9,398 nucleotides of DNA from Paracoccaceae bacterium (GTDB lineage Bacteria; Pseudomonadota; Alphaproteobacteria; Rhodobacterales; Rhodobacteraceae): positions 1-9,398 of the forward strand of contig JAESQH010000191.1 of the NCBI GenBank assembly GCA_016765235.1. The letters run 5' to 3'. The notes under the pieces were generated by a model. The model was not told the origin of the DNA, searched no databases, and saw only the letters and a list, made by a program, of their open reading frames with translations. Each line of letters opens with the position of its first letter. The stretch's first letter is position 1. Both the position numbers and the translations under genes were made by a program. Positions 1 to 5,864 of this stretch are shown here, piece by piece.

Positions 1-39
1 ACCTGAAGGTCGTAGGTTCAAATCCTACCCCCGCAACCA
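1..39 (+). tRNA. tRNA-fMet (CAT), 3' part only, cut by window edge
   Basis: The window opens inside the anticodon arm of an initiator tRNA. The visible part has the 3' anticodon strand CCTGA, variable region, T stem GTAGG/CCTAC around loop TTCAAAT (12-28), acceptor strand CCCCGCA (29-35), discriminator A36 and an encoded CCA (37-39). This closely matches the 3' half of bacterial tRNA-fMet as recalled from E. coli (AACCCGAAGGTCGTCGGTTC, then CCCCCGCAACCA). The CAT anticodon itself is outside the window; it is inferred from the second copy of this sequence, which shows CTCATAACC. The 5' half should lie just upstream. Whether this copy is the functional gene cannot be seen here. Confidence 0.85.
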
Positions 40-40
40 A
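1..40 (+). repeat. attL core (direct repeat copy 1)
   Basis: Forty bases from the anticodon loop through the CCA and one further A are identical to 5865-5904. The sequences diverge at base 41 (A versus T). The true core may extend a few bases upstream of the window, because the second copy is preceded by CTCAT, which is also expected in an intact tRNA-fMet. Crossover at the tRNA anticodon loop with restoration of the tRNA 3' end is usual for tyrosine integrases. Confidence 0.85.
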
Positions 41-70
41 ATTTAAAACAATATTAACAACACGTTACGC

Positions 71-91
71 GCCACCTACGGGTGGCTTTTT
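71..91 (+). terminator. Intrinsic terminator after tRNA-fMet
   Basis: The stem GCCACC/GGTGGC closes on a TACG tetraloop (UNCG type, very stable) and is followed by five T. It lies 31 bp after the tRNA end, inside the integrated element, so the element seems to supply the terminator for the tRNA transcript. It may also shield the element from read-through. A comparable hairpin follows the second att copy at 5932-5954. Confidence 0.8.
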
Positions 92-109
92 GCGTTGCGA
101 AATCCGCAC

Positions 110-137
110 TGGAAGCACTGTGGAAGCAATGGGAGCG
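110..137 (+). repeat. Left-end direct repeats, putative integrase arm sites
   Basis: There are two perfect TGGAAGCA units (110-117 and 121-128) and a degraded third, TGGGAGCG (130-137), at a spacing of 11 then 9 bp. An 18-bp block of the cluster is identical to the cluster beside the integrase gene at 5710-5738, in the same orientation. Placement about 70 bp inside the att core fits arm-type binding sites of a lambda/P4-like tyrosine integrase. The function is inferred. Confidence 0.65.
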
Positions 138-272
138 AACTCAGAGGTGTGGTAAACGGGTAACACAATCCCACGGCAGTAACGGAAAACTAAATATAAT
201 ATTAAAGTAATAAAATTTGTCGGCGTAAGCTAGTTTGCGATACTTATTGCAAAAAGCTGTTTGGTATCTTAA

Positions 273-303
273 TTGACTGTGTATAGAAGAACCGTTGTAC
301 AAT
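273..303 (+). promoter_or_regulatory. Possible promoter, TTGACT / TACAAT
   Basis: TTGACT (273-278) and TACAAT (298-303) resemble sigma-70 boxes, but the spacer is 19 bp, longer than optimal. It would drive the 376-1930 cargo genes. The extended -10 at 330-338 is an alternative, or the two may act as tandem promoters. Confidence 0.3.
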
Positions 304-329
304 CGCGGTGGTGCAAGTTGCATCCCGGC

Positions 330-338
330 TGGTATACT
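330..338 (+). promoter_or_regulatory. Extended -10 promoter for cargo genes
   Basis: TGGTATACT fits the extended -10 pattern TGnTATAAT with one mismatch in the hexamer. It has no clear -35 box, which extended -10 promoters tolerate. Transcription would start near 345, about 30 bases before the winged-helix gene. The stretch 141-375 holds no convincing gene and otherwise appears to be only regulatory sequence. Confidence 0.35.
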
Positions 339-339
339 C

Positions 340-349
340 AAGATATCTT
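340..349. promoter_or_regulatory. Palindrome AAGATATCTT, possible operator
   Basis: This perfect 10-bp palindrome starts one base after the extended -10 box and would cover the transcription start. The next gene encodes a small winged-helix-like protein, so autoregulation is a reasonable guess. A short AT-rich palindrome can also occur by chance. Confidence 0.3.
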
Positions 350-375
350 AGTGGCCATCGATAGGAGACTACATC

Positions 376-591
376 ATGTCCAGACTAAAAGTTGACTTGG
401 CAAGAGAAAACAGAACTGCTGTCATCGATGTAATTAGACGGTTTGACGGCCCTGTAACTGTTCCCAGCGTTTTAGATAGTGCCGAACAGGAAGGAATAAA
501 TGCCAGGGTGACGCGTCGAATTTTGCAAAGAGCATTTGATTCAGGTGAGGTGACACTAGACTCTCGGTTGCGTGTTGAAATGAAACGTTAA
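376..591 (+). CDS. Small winged-helix-like DNA-binding protein, first gene of the dGTPase unit
   Basis: This is a 71-aa protein with no family I can name. Residues about 10-70 read as a compact helix-turn-helix with a wing. There is a helix around NRTAVIDVIRRF, a T/S-rich turn, a helix around VPSVLDSAEQEG, a basic recognition-type helix ARVTRRILQRAFDSG, and a short strand pair ending VEMKR. The start is supported by AGGAG (363-367), eight bases before ATG. It ends TAA, and the dGTPase begins 19 bases later on the same strand, so the two are very likely co-transcribed. It may repress its own promoter (palindrome at 340-349) or act as a partner of the dGTPase. Both roles are inference from context. 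No metal-binding or catalytic motif is visible. Confidence 0.75.
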   Translation: MSRLKVDLARENRTAVIDVIRRFDGPVTVPSVLDSAEQEGINARVTRRILQRAFDSGEVTLDSRLRVEMKR

Positions 592-610
592 TAAGAAGAG
601 ACTGCTGACA

Positions 611-1930
611 TTGAAGGAAATGACTTGCGAACCACGCGACGCGCGGCGCCATGATGTTGGCGTAGAAGACCAAAGGAACTCATATCAACGAGATCGAGAT
701 AGAGTTTTATATTCGTCTGCTTTCCACCGTCTAGCAGGTATTACGCAGATTGTTAGAGCAGGTGAAGGGGATGGCTTTCATACTCGCCAACAACATTCTT
801 ACAAAGTGGCTCAAGTCGGACGCCGTCTTGCTGAAAAATGTTTGTCTGAAGCACAAGACAAAGATTTGAATATCCCTCTTGAGGTTGAGGTCGTTGAGGC
901 GGCTTGTCTAGCACATGATCTTGGGCATCCACCATTCGGGCATGCGGGTGAAAAAGTGCTCTGCCAGTTAGTTGAAGATGAAGGTGACGAGGACGGTTTT
1001 GAAGGTAACGCTCAGAGCTTTCGAATAATTACAAAACTAGCAGTTCGATTTGATGACGTGCATGGCCTTAACTTTACGCGTGCAACGTTAAACGCTTGTC
1101 TCAAGTACCCTTGGTTACGAGACAAGAATAATGACAAGAAGAAAGTGAAATGGTGCGTCTACAAGTCTGAGGAGGCCGACTTCTTATTCGCGCGGTCAAA
1201 CGACTCGGACGAGGAGCAAAGTCAAGAAGCACATTTGATGGACTGGGCTGACGACATTTCCTATTCAGTACATGACCTTGAAGAATTTCACAGGTGTCGG
1301 GTATTGCCATGGGCACAAATCCTCGATGACGATGAAACTGGTGAAAGTTTGATCGAGCGCGCGGTAAGCGGATGGTTCGGCCGTCCATCTGATGCGAAAC
1401 AGTTGCTGGAAACATCTTTCGCCGAGCTTAAGAACTTTTTCGAGATTTATAGATACTTTTTGCTAGAACCGTATGATGGACGACGGGATCTTCGATTCCA
1501 ACTGCGCAATATGACGTCTCAGCTTGTTGGACATCTTATTTCTCAAACTTCTGTTGAAGACAATGGAAACGGTAGAGGCAATGTGCACGTTTCTGATACA
1601 GCTCTTCATCGAGTGATAATGCTCAAACAAATAACGCGTGACTACATTATTTCTAATCCGTCTTTGGCAGCTCAACAGAGAGGCCAGAGAAGAATTATTG
1701 AAGATTTGTTCAAAGTTATTTTAGGCGATTTAACTACACCGGATGAACTACCTTCGTATCTGCCAGAAAGGTTGAAATACTTGGCGGATTTTTCAGAAAT
1801 AACTGAAAATTGGAAGGCCCGTTTTGTCTGCGACTGTATCGCTAGTTTGACTGAACGGGAGGTAACGGAGCTTCACGCTCGGCTACATGGGTTATCATAT
1901 GGTTCAGTATTGGACCCAATTGTACGATAA
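611..1930 (+). CDS. HD-domain deoxyguanosine triphosphate triphosphohydrolase (dGTPase)
   Basis: Family members hydrolyse dGTP to deoxyguanosine and triphosphate in the cytoplasm. The 439-aa length fits the shorter bacterial dGTPases. Visible landmarks, in order: RDRDRVLYSSAFHRLAGITQIV (residues 27-48, closely matching the family's RDRDRIIHSSAFRRL block), H62 in QHSYKVAQVGR, the HD pair H102-D103 in AHDLGHPPFGHAGE, the Asp pair at 214-215 in ADDISYSVHDLEE (fourth metal ligand), and a typical C-terminal LTEREVTELHARLHG. All expected metal ligands are present, so the enzyme should be active. The chosen start is TTG at 611, with AAGAAGAG (593-600) at workable spacing. ATG at 620 is possible but has no well-spaced ribosome site. 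The gene is cargo of the integrative element and follows a winged-helix gene. Some bacterial dGTPases defend against phage by depleting dGTP, so a defence role is plausible here. The housekeeping enzyme is normally chromosomal. Confidence 0.93.
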   Translation: MKEMTCEPRDARRHDVGVEDQRNSYQRDRDRVLYSSAFHRLAGITQIVRAGEGDGFHTRQQHSYKVAQVGRRLAEKCLSEAQDKDLNIPLEVEVVEAACLAHDLGHPPFGHAGEKVLCQLVEDEGDEDGFEGNAQSFRIITKLAVRFDDVHGLNFTRATLNACLKYPWLRDKNNDKKKVKWCVYKSEEADFLFARSNDSDEEQSQEAHLMDWADDISYSVHDLEEFHRCRVLPWAQILDDDETGESLIERAVSGWFGRPSDAKQLLETSFAELKNFFEIYRYFLLEPYDGRRDLRFQLRNMTSQLVGHLISQTSVEDNGNGRGNVHVSDTALHRVIMLKQITRDYIISNPSLAAQQRGQRRIIEDLFKVILGDLTTPDELPSYLPERLKYLADFSEITENWKARFVCDCIASLTEREVTELHARLHGLSYGSVLDPIVR

Positions 1931-2007
1931 TTCGTAAATGTTCGCCGCCAGAATATTTGGAACAAATTAGGTTACCTTTCGCTCAAACCTGAGAGATAGG
2001 TTCCGGC

Positions 2008-2046
2008 TTCCAAGCCACGGTCTGAAGCTTTTAAATCCGCTTGGAA
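2008..2046. terminator. Weak inverted repeat between convergent genes
   Basis: TTCCAAGC (2008-2015) and GCTTGGAA (2039-2046) form an 8-bp stem with a 23-base loop, in the gap where the dGTPase and rep genes converge. It could help end transcription in either direction. The loop is large and only a short T-rich stretch follows, so support is low. No other terminator was seen in 1931-2075. Confidence 0.25.
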
Positions 2047-2075
2047 CTTTGTTCGGATGGCGCGAAACCTATTGA

Positions 2076-3224
2076 TCACCACAGCCGATATCGCCCACGC
2101 GCCTTCGCAATCCGTTCATTTATAGGCATCAAGTGCTCGCGGATTAGCGGTATTAATGTTTCAACATGACGGTCCATGAATTTTTCGAAATCGGCGGCGG
2201 ACACGTTCGAAATAGCAGCGCGGGTAATAAACAAACCGGATAGAAGTGTATCTAGTTCCCGCATTTTCGCGGCTCGGTTGGCGTGGATTACATCGCTTGG
2301 CAAAACTCCCGCACAGTTTTGTAGAAGATCATTGCTGATCACGTCATCAAACTGCCGCCAAAGTTCGTGGGTGGGCCAGCGAGAACGGTTTGGGTCTGCG
2401 ATGGGGGTGCAGTAGCGCACACGTTTCAAGGAGTCAGCGAAGGCGTCGCCAATGGTGTCGCGCACATCCTGCCAGCTTCTCATTTCGAACCGATTGCGGA
2501 GTTGCTTGGAGCCAAGGCGCATCTCGAAACGCCAGACTTGGCCTGTCATGCGGTCTGTTAAATCAATGGGCGGTTTGCCTTTCGCTTTCAGCGCGGCGTT
2601 CCAGATTGTCTCCCAACCCATCTTGTTTGATTTAAGGACCTCAGCGCGTTTGTCGTAAATCGCAATTTGACGGTTTGCGATGGCTCCAGCGCGAAGGCCA
2701 ACTACGCGTGATCCGTTCGAAACCGTCACGGTTAGATTCTCGTCAACGTATTCCGTAACCGTTGTTCCTGGTGGGACTATCAACGATTCACGGTCAGGTT
2801 CGAACCATGGAGCAAGAAAATCTACAGCAAAGTCGGCTCGTGTGACCCGTAGTTGCGTTTCAACGTAATTGATTCCGAAGGCTTCCATGCATTCACGGAA
2901 ATGTTTTTCGGCGGCCTCAAGGCCTCCTATTGCAAGTCCAAACGCTCGGAAGTCGACGGTAATGCCAGGATTGTTCGGAATGCGGTCTTCAGGGTCTTGT
3001 AAGAGCCAAACAGCGCCAAGATCACCGGTATGGGTGGTAAAACCTCTAGCACCTTTGCTGGTTACGGATAGGGCAATTGACCCAAATTGTACAAGGCAAT
3101 CGCTGTAGTTTTGTTTCGCGTATTGCTTGGCAAAAGCGAGTTTTTCTCGGAGGGCTGGTGGAATATCAGTTTGGAGGGTGAATTTTAGGCCGTCGAAGCC
3201 TGAGTGAAGAATATCTACGTTCAT
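2076..3224 (-). CDS. Rep_trans / MOBT-family replication initiation factor or relaxase
   Basis: This 382-aa protein matches the replication-initiation-factor (Rep_trans) pattern, which includes rolling-circle plasmid Reps, filamentous-phage RstA-type proteins and MOBT relaxases such as NicK. Landmarks are TRADFAVDF (128-136), the strand and turn around VSNGSRVVGLR (168-178) leading into IAIYDKRAE (187-195), and WRFEMRLGSK (231-240). Y190 in the YDK motif is conserved in the family pattern I know (RiYDK); whether it is the nicking tyrosine is not certain. Known members nick one strand at a hairpin origin, bind the 5' end covalently, and start rolling-circle replication or transfer. A suitable hairpin lies at 3255-3278, just upstream. 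The start ATG at 3224 is preceded only by a weak GAAAGACA. The protein lacks the N-terminal helix-turn-helix of many Firmicutes MOBT relaxases. Its exact role, replication of the excised circle or mobilisation, is open. Confidence 0.75.
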   Translation of the reverse strand: MNVDILHSGFDGLKFTLQTDIPPALREKLAFAKQYAKQNYSDCLVQFGSIALSVTSKGARGFTTHTGDLGAVWLLQDPEDRIPNNPGITVDFRAFGLAIGGLEAAEKHFRECMEAFGINYVETQLRVTRADFAVDFLAPWFEPDRESLIVPPGTTVTEYVDENLTVTVSNGSRVVGLRAGAIANRQIAIYDKRAEVLKSNKMGWETIWNAALKAKGKPPIDLTDRMTGQVWRFEMRLGSKQLRNRFEMRSWQDVRDTIGDAFADSLKRVRYCTPIADPNRSRWPTHELWRQFDDVISNDLLQNCAGVLPSDVIHANRAAKMRELDTLLSGLFITRAAISNVSAADFEKFMDRHVETLIPLIREHLMPINERIAKARGRYRLW

Positions 3225-3254
3225 TTACTATGTCTTTCGTTTTTGTATTCGTGG

Positions 3255-3278
3255 AGGGGGGTGTTACAAGACCCCCCT
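3255..3278. other. GC-rich hairpin, candidate nick site (dso/oriT) for the Rep protein
   Basis: A perfect 8-bp inverted repeat, AGGGGGGT (3255-3262) and ACCCCCCT (3271-3278), encloses the loop GTTACAAG. It lies 30 bp upstream of rep, with no T-run on either strand, so it is not a usual terminator. Rep_trans/MOBT proteins act on hairpins of this kind. As I recall it, the oriT of ICEBs1 also has C6/G6 arms around a short loop and sits near the start of its relaxase gene. The neighbouring 3281-3360 stretch is GC-rich and non-coding, and could hold further binding sites. An attenuator for rep is the main alternative. Confidence 0.5.
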
Positions 3279-3399
3279 TAGTGCCAAGCCATCCAGCCGG
3301 GCACGGACACGCGCTACCCGCTGACGCAGGCTGCACGTATCCGCATCCGGCCAGTGGTTGGAGGTGAGGGGTTTTCTAAACACTCCGCCATGAAATAAA

Positions 3400-3615
3400 T
3401 CATGCCGAAGTATGAGCGCGGCGACGACTTTCAATCCAATCAAGGATTTCGCGGCGGCGATACCGGACGGAGCGACCGATCTTGAAGAATTCTGGACCGA
3501 AGCCAGTTACACGCCATTTCTGGAGCGTTCGAACGGACTGGCATATGATTTGCGCCGTCTCGTGTTCTGTAAGCATCTGGTCTGGATCATAGACCGGGGT
3601 TAAATCCGTTTGCAT
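3400..3615 (-). CDS. AlpA/excisionase-type MerR-like DNA-binding protein
   Basis: A 71-aa protein with a single helix-turn-helix of the excisionase/AlpA type. The block MLTEHETAQIICQSVRTLQKWR (about residues 14-35), then FFKIGRSVRYRRREILDWIESRR, is the usual pattern (helix-turn-helix, wing around RSVRYRR, last helix ILDWI). Such proteins act as recombination directionality factors, or as activators of integrase in P4-like elements. I chose ATG 3615 over the upstream in-frame ATG 3633, because AGAAAGG ends seven bases before 3615 while 3633 has no ribosome site. The gene lies between the 247-aa protein gene and rep on the same strand. It probably governs excision, and perhaps rep expression. 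Confidence 0.85.
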   Translation of the reverse strand: MQTDLTPVYDPDQMLTEHETAQIICQSVRTLQKWRVTGFGPEFFKIGRSVRYRRREILDWIESRRRAHTSA

Positions 3616-3693
3616 CTGATTGCCTTTCTGCATGGTTGCAATGGAGGCAAACGTAGCGAGAAAGTTCAGAATGTAATCTCAAATCACTGGGAG

Positions 3694-3718
3694 AAATAAT
3701 CGCGCCTTCGCATTATTT
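3694..3718 (-). terminator. Hairpin overlapping the stop of the 247-aa gene
   Basis: AAATAAT (3694-3700) and ATTATTT (3712-3718) pair and extend through GCG/CGC past a single bulged C, closing on a 4-base loop. On the minus strand it directly follows the stop codon of the 247-aa gene and ends in ATTATTTCTC, so it could be a weak terminator or attenuator separating that gene from alpA. The T-rich tail is imperfect. Confidence 0.35.
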
Positions 3719-4460
3719 ATTCCAGTGCTCGAAATTCGATGTTCAACGCTTTTTCGGTAGCCTTACGTTTTTTCATTTCACGCAAAACACGAGATACAGG
3801 TGTTTCGGGCGAAAGGTGCTCATATACGTTAACGCAAAAGCATGCCGCACCTGATATTGGTTCGCCTTTATAATCTGCAAACGTGAATGGCCGTTCTAAA
3901 GTGATCCGCCACATATTACTCATGTCGGCCATCCATTTTCGCAATGGTTTATCTGGTGGAGGACCTTGTGTGACTTTTGGAATAATTTGGGATGCAATGT
4001 CTGCCGTTGAGGCCAGTGCACTCATGGCTTCTGTCAAATCCGATACACTGATTGTCACGAAAGGATCGTGTTCGTTGTCACCTACAACTGTGATAGCCGG
4101 GCTTCCGATCAAGCCAAGTTCTGGATAGTGGTGTGAGTCATGGTGAACTCCAAGAACGTATCGGTTCTGATTAACAGTATCATTTGTTTCAACCAGCGCA
4201 GACCAAACCGCGCTTGGCACGTTTGTAAGATGCGCTGATAATTCGTTGGCCAGTCTAGCAATTTTGTTCAATGAATGCCTGACCTCTCGGGGAGTGGCAT
4301 CTACATCTTCAACGTTTCGAAGATAGTACCATTCTCTGGCTGAGTTTTCCAATCTCTGGCGCAATGCATCATGAATAGAGGAATCTACTTTGTAACGCTG
4401 ATAGAGCGCGTTCAGAAATTCATCTGTGAAAAACCGCTGGGGTAAATTATCCCACTTCAT
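3717..4460 (-). CDS. Unrecognised 247-aa protein between integrase and AlpA
   Basis: I do not recognise this family. It is probably cytoplasmic: there is no signal peptide or membrane segment. The N-terminal half (about 1-100) looks helical and charged (LRQRLENSAREWYYLR; EVRHSLNKIARLANELSAHL). A middle part has small hydrophobic strands (GSPAITVVGDNEHDPFVTISVSDL), followed by a helix and a TQGPPPDKP linker. The C-terminal part (about 180-247) contains RKWMADMSNMWRITLERPFTF and a basic tail, REMKKRKATEK. The start is well supported by AAGGA seven bases before ATG. It starts 34 bp after the integrase stop and precedes alpA, so it probably belongs to the integrase transcript. The position suggests an element-maintenance or regulatory role, but no function can be assigned. 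Confidence 0.75.
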   Translation of the reverse strand: MKWDNLPQRFFTDEFLNALYQRYKVDSSIHDALRQRLENSAREWYYLRNVEDVDATPREVRHSLNKIARLANELSAHLTNVPSAVWSALVETNDTVNQNRYVLGVHHDSHHYPELGLIGSPAITVVGDNEHDPFVTISVSDLTEAMSALASTADIASQIIPKVTQGPPPDKPLRKWMADMSNMWRITLERPFTFADYKGEPISGAACFCVNVYEHLSPETPVSRVLREMKKRKATEKALNIEFRALE

Positions 4461-4494
4461 GGAATGTCCTTAATATGTGAGCGTCTGAATGTTG

Positions 4495-5679
4495 CTAAAC
4501 GACCCTGTGAAAATTCGTCGATGGTGTATTCATACCCATAGCGGCATCCAAGGCGGAAGCGTTTTCTTCTGCCGCCCGATTTACTGGATCATCCGCGAGG
4601 TGAGCGTATCTCATGGTCGTTTGCAGCTGCGTATGTCCCAGAAGCTTTCCGACCATCTGAATAGGCATACCGCCGGAAACCGCGTTTGACGCATAGGTGT
4701 GTCGTAGATCGTGGATGCGAACGCCTGTTAGACCTGCTCTCGCCCGGATACGCCGCCAAGGGTGTTGAAGGTCAGTGATATGCGTGTTCGGTAGTTTGCC
4801 AGCGATAACGAAGGGGTTGGCATCTGGATTTTGCAAAGATGCTAAGACTACTTTAGCCGCAGAAGGCAGGGGAATACGCCGTGATCCCGTCTTGCTGTCA
4901 GGCAGTTCTATGCCCCGTTCGGTGATATAGTCCCAGCGTAGCGTCTGTATCTCGCTCAGGCGGCATCCTGTTAGGGTGAGGAGGCGGAAGGCTGCTACAA
5001 TATATGGAGTTTCCGCGCCTTCCGCCTCAAGTTCTGTGAGCGTGGTGCCAAGCTGCCTAAGTTCAGCTTTCGACAGGTAACGCTCCCGTTTCACTTCCCG
5101 ATACTTGGGAACATGGCGGCAGGGGTTGGAACCGTCCGGGCGCATTCCCCATATTTCGGCAAGGTTGAACATTTTGGAAAGAACGCCGAGGGTGCGATTT
5201 GCCTGATAAGGTTTGTCCCGGTGCTTTTGGTGAAGGTCGGCAATGTCTTTGCGCTCAACATCGACCGTCTTAAAACTGCCAATGGCTGGCTTGATGAACA
5301 GTTCGATCGCTCGGCGGTATTCGCCTTGTGTCGAGGGTTTGCAGTTCTGCAAAACGTGTTGCTCGAAAAACCGATCACAAAGCGCGGCAACCGTTGGGGC
5401 GCGACGGTGCTGGCTGATCTCTTCGGCAGGGTTGTCGCCCTTGGCAACCGATCCCATGACTTCCTGTGCCAGCTTTCGCGCCTGATCCGTGGTGATCTTG
5501 CCATGGCGACCAAGAGACACGCGCCGGGTGCGACCGCCTTTGCGATATTGCGCTTGATAGGTCTTTGCCCCGGAGGGCATCACGCGCAGCCCGAACCCGG
5601 CAGTCTGGTTATCCCAGACAAAGTAATCTTTGGCCTCGATCTTGAGGGCTTCGACAGTCCGTTTTGTTAGCTTTGTCAT
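4495..5679 (-). CDS. int: Tyrosine-recombinase integrase of the P4/DUF4102 type
   Basis: This 394-aa integrase should catalyse site-specific insertion of the element into tRNA-fMet. The N-terminal arm-binding domain shows FVWDNQTAGFGLRVMPSGAKTY (20-41) and a GRTRRVSLGRHG strand, typical of DUF4102 integrases. The core-binding helices follow at about 95-190. The catalytic domain has R240 (LTGCRLSEIQTLRW), K263 (DSKTGSRRIPL), H323 and R326 (HDLRHTYAS), H349 (LLGHTQ) and nucleophile Y358 (MRYAHL). The full set is intact, so it should be active. AGGAGA seven bases or so before ATG 5679 supports the start. The gene sits about 185 bp inside the right att repeat and reads inward, as usual for such elements. 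Three repeats likely to bind it lie 31-59 bp upstream of its start, suggesting autoregulation. Confidence 0.95.
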   Translation of the reverse strand: MTKLTKRTVEALKIEAKDYFVWDNQTAGFGLRVMPSGAKTYQAQYRKGGRTRRVSLGRHGKITTDQARKLAQEVMGSVAKGDNPAEEISQHRRAPTVAALCDRFFEQHVLQNCKPSTQGEYRRAIELFIKPAIGSFKTVDVERKDIADLHQKHRDKPYQANRTLGVLSKMFNLAEIWGMRPDGSNPCRHVPKYREVKRERYLSKAELRQLGTTLTELEAEGAETPYIVAAFRLLTLTGCRLSEIQTLRWDYITERGIELPDSKTGSRRIPLPSAAKVVLASLQNPDANPFVIAGKLPNTHITDLQHPWRRIRARAGLTGVRIHDLRHTYASNAVSGGMPIQMVGKLLGHTQLQTTMRYAHLADDPVNRAAEENASALDAAMGMNTPSTNFHRVV

Positions 5680-5709
5680 GGTCTCTCCTATCTTGGTCTA
5701 AACTTCTCG

Positions 5710-5738
5710 TGGAAGCACTGTGGAAGCAGCTGGAAGCA
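5710..5738 (+). repeat. Right-end direct repeats, putative integrase arm sites
   Basis: Three perfect TGGAAGCA copies (5710-5717, 5721-5728, 5731-5738) are spaced 11 and 10 bp apart. They lie between the predicted int promoter and its ribosome site. The first two copies, with their spacer, match the left-end cluster at 110-128. Presence at both ends in the same orientation fits P and P' arm sites of the integrase. Occupancy would probably also affect int transcription. Confidence 0.7.
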
Positions 5739-5752
5739 AACCACAGGGTAAG

Positions 5753-5781
5753 AGATAGAAAGCGAACGCGCGTTGCGTCAA
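5753..5781 (-). promoter_or_regulatory. Integrase promoter TTGACG-17-CTATCT with palindromic spacer
   Basis: On the minus strand, TTGACG (5781-5776) and CTATCT (5758-5753) are separated by exactly 17 bp, close to the alphaproteobacterial housekeeping pattern. The spacer contains the perfect 10-bp palindrome AACGCGCGTT (5765-5774), well placed to act as an operator. Transcription would start near 5745 and run through the TGGAAGCA repeats into int. Confidence 0.55.
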
Positions 5782-5831
5782 GAATAATTAAGTGATTCCA
5801 GTCATTTAGGGTAAGTAGGCGAAAACAGCGG

Positions 5832-5852
5832 TAAGGGGGCGGACTCCCCTTA
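5832..5852. other. Hairpin beside the right att core
   Basis: TAAGGGG (5832-5838) and CCCCTTA (5846-5852) form a 7-bp stem with the loop GCGGACT, seven bases from the CTCATA that precedes the att core. It has no T-run. It could be a protein-binding site of the attP arm (for example for the AlpA-like protein) or a barrier to read-through into int. The role is unknown. Confidence 0.35.
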
Positions 5853-5864
5853 AGCTATCTCATA

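Noticed and set aside
141..341. Open frame of 66 codons on the minus strand in the left intergenic region.
   Set aside because: It has no clear ribosome site, an unconvincing composition, and overlaps the predicted promoter and palindrome region of the cargo genes.
3412..3603. Plus-strand open frame antisense to the AlpA-like gene.
   Set aside because: It is fully covered by a well-supported excisionase-type gene on the other strand and has no family resemblance.
5113..5670. Long plus-strand open frame (185 codons) opposite the integrase.
   Set aside because: It is a shadow of the integrase coding frame, which carries all catalytic residues. The opposite frame shows no recognisable motif.
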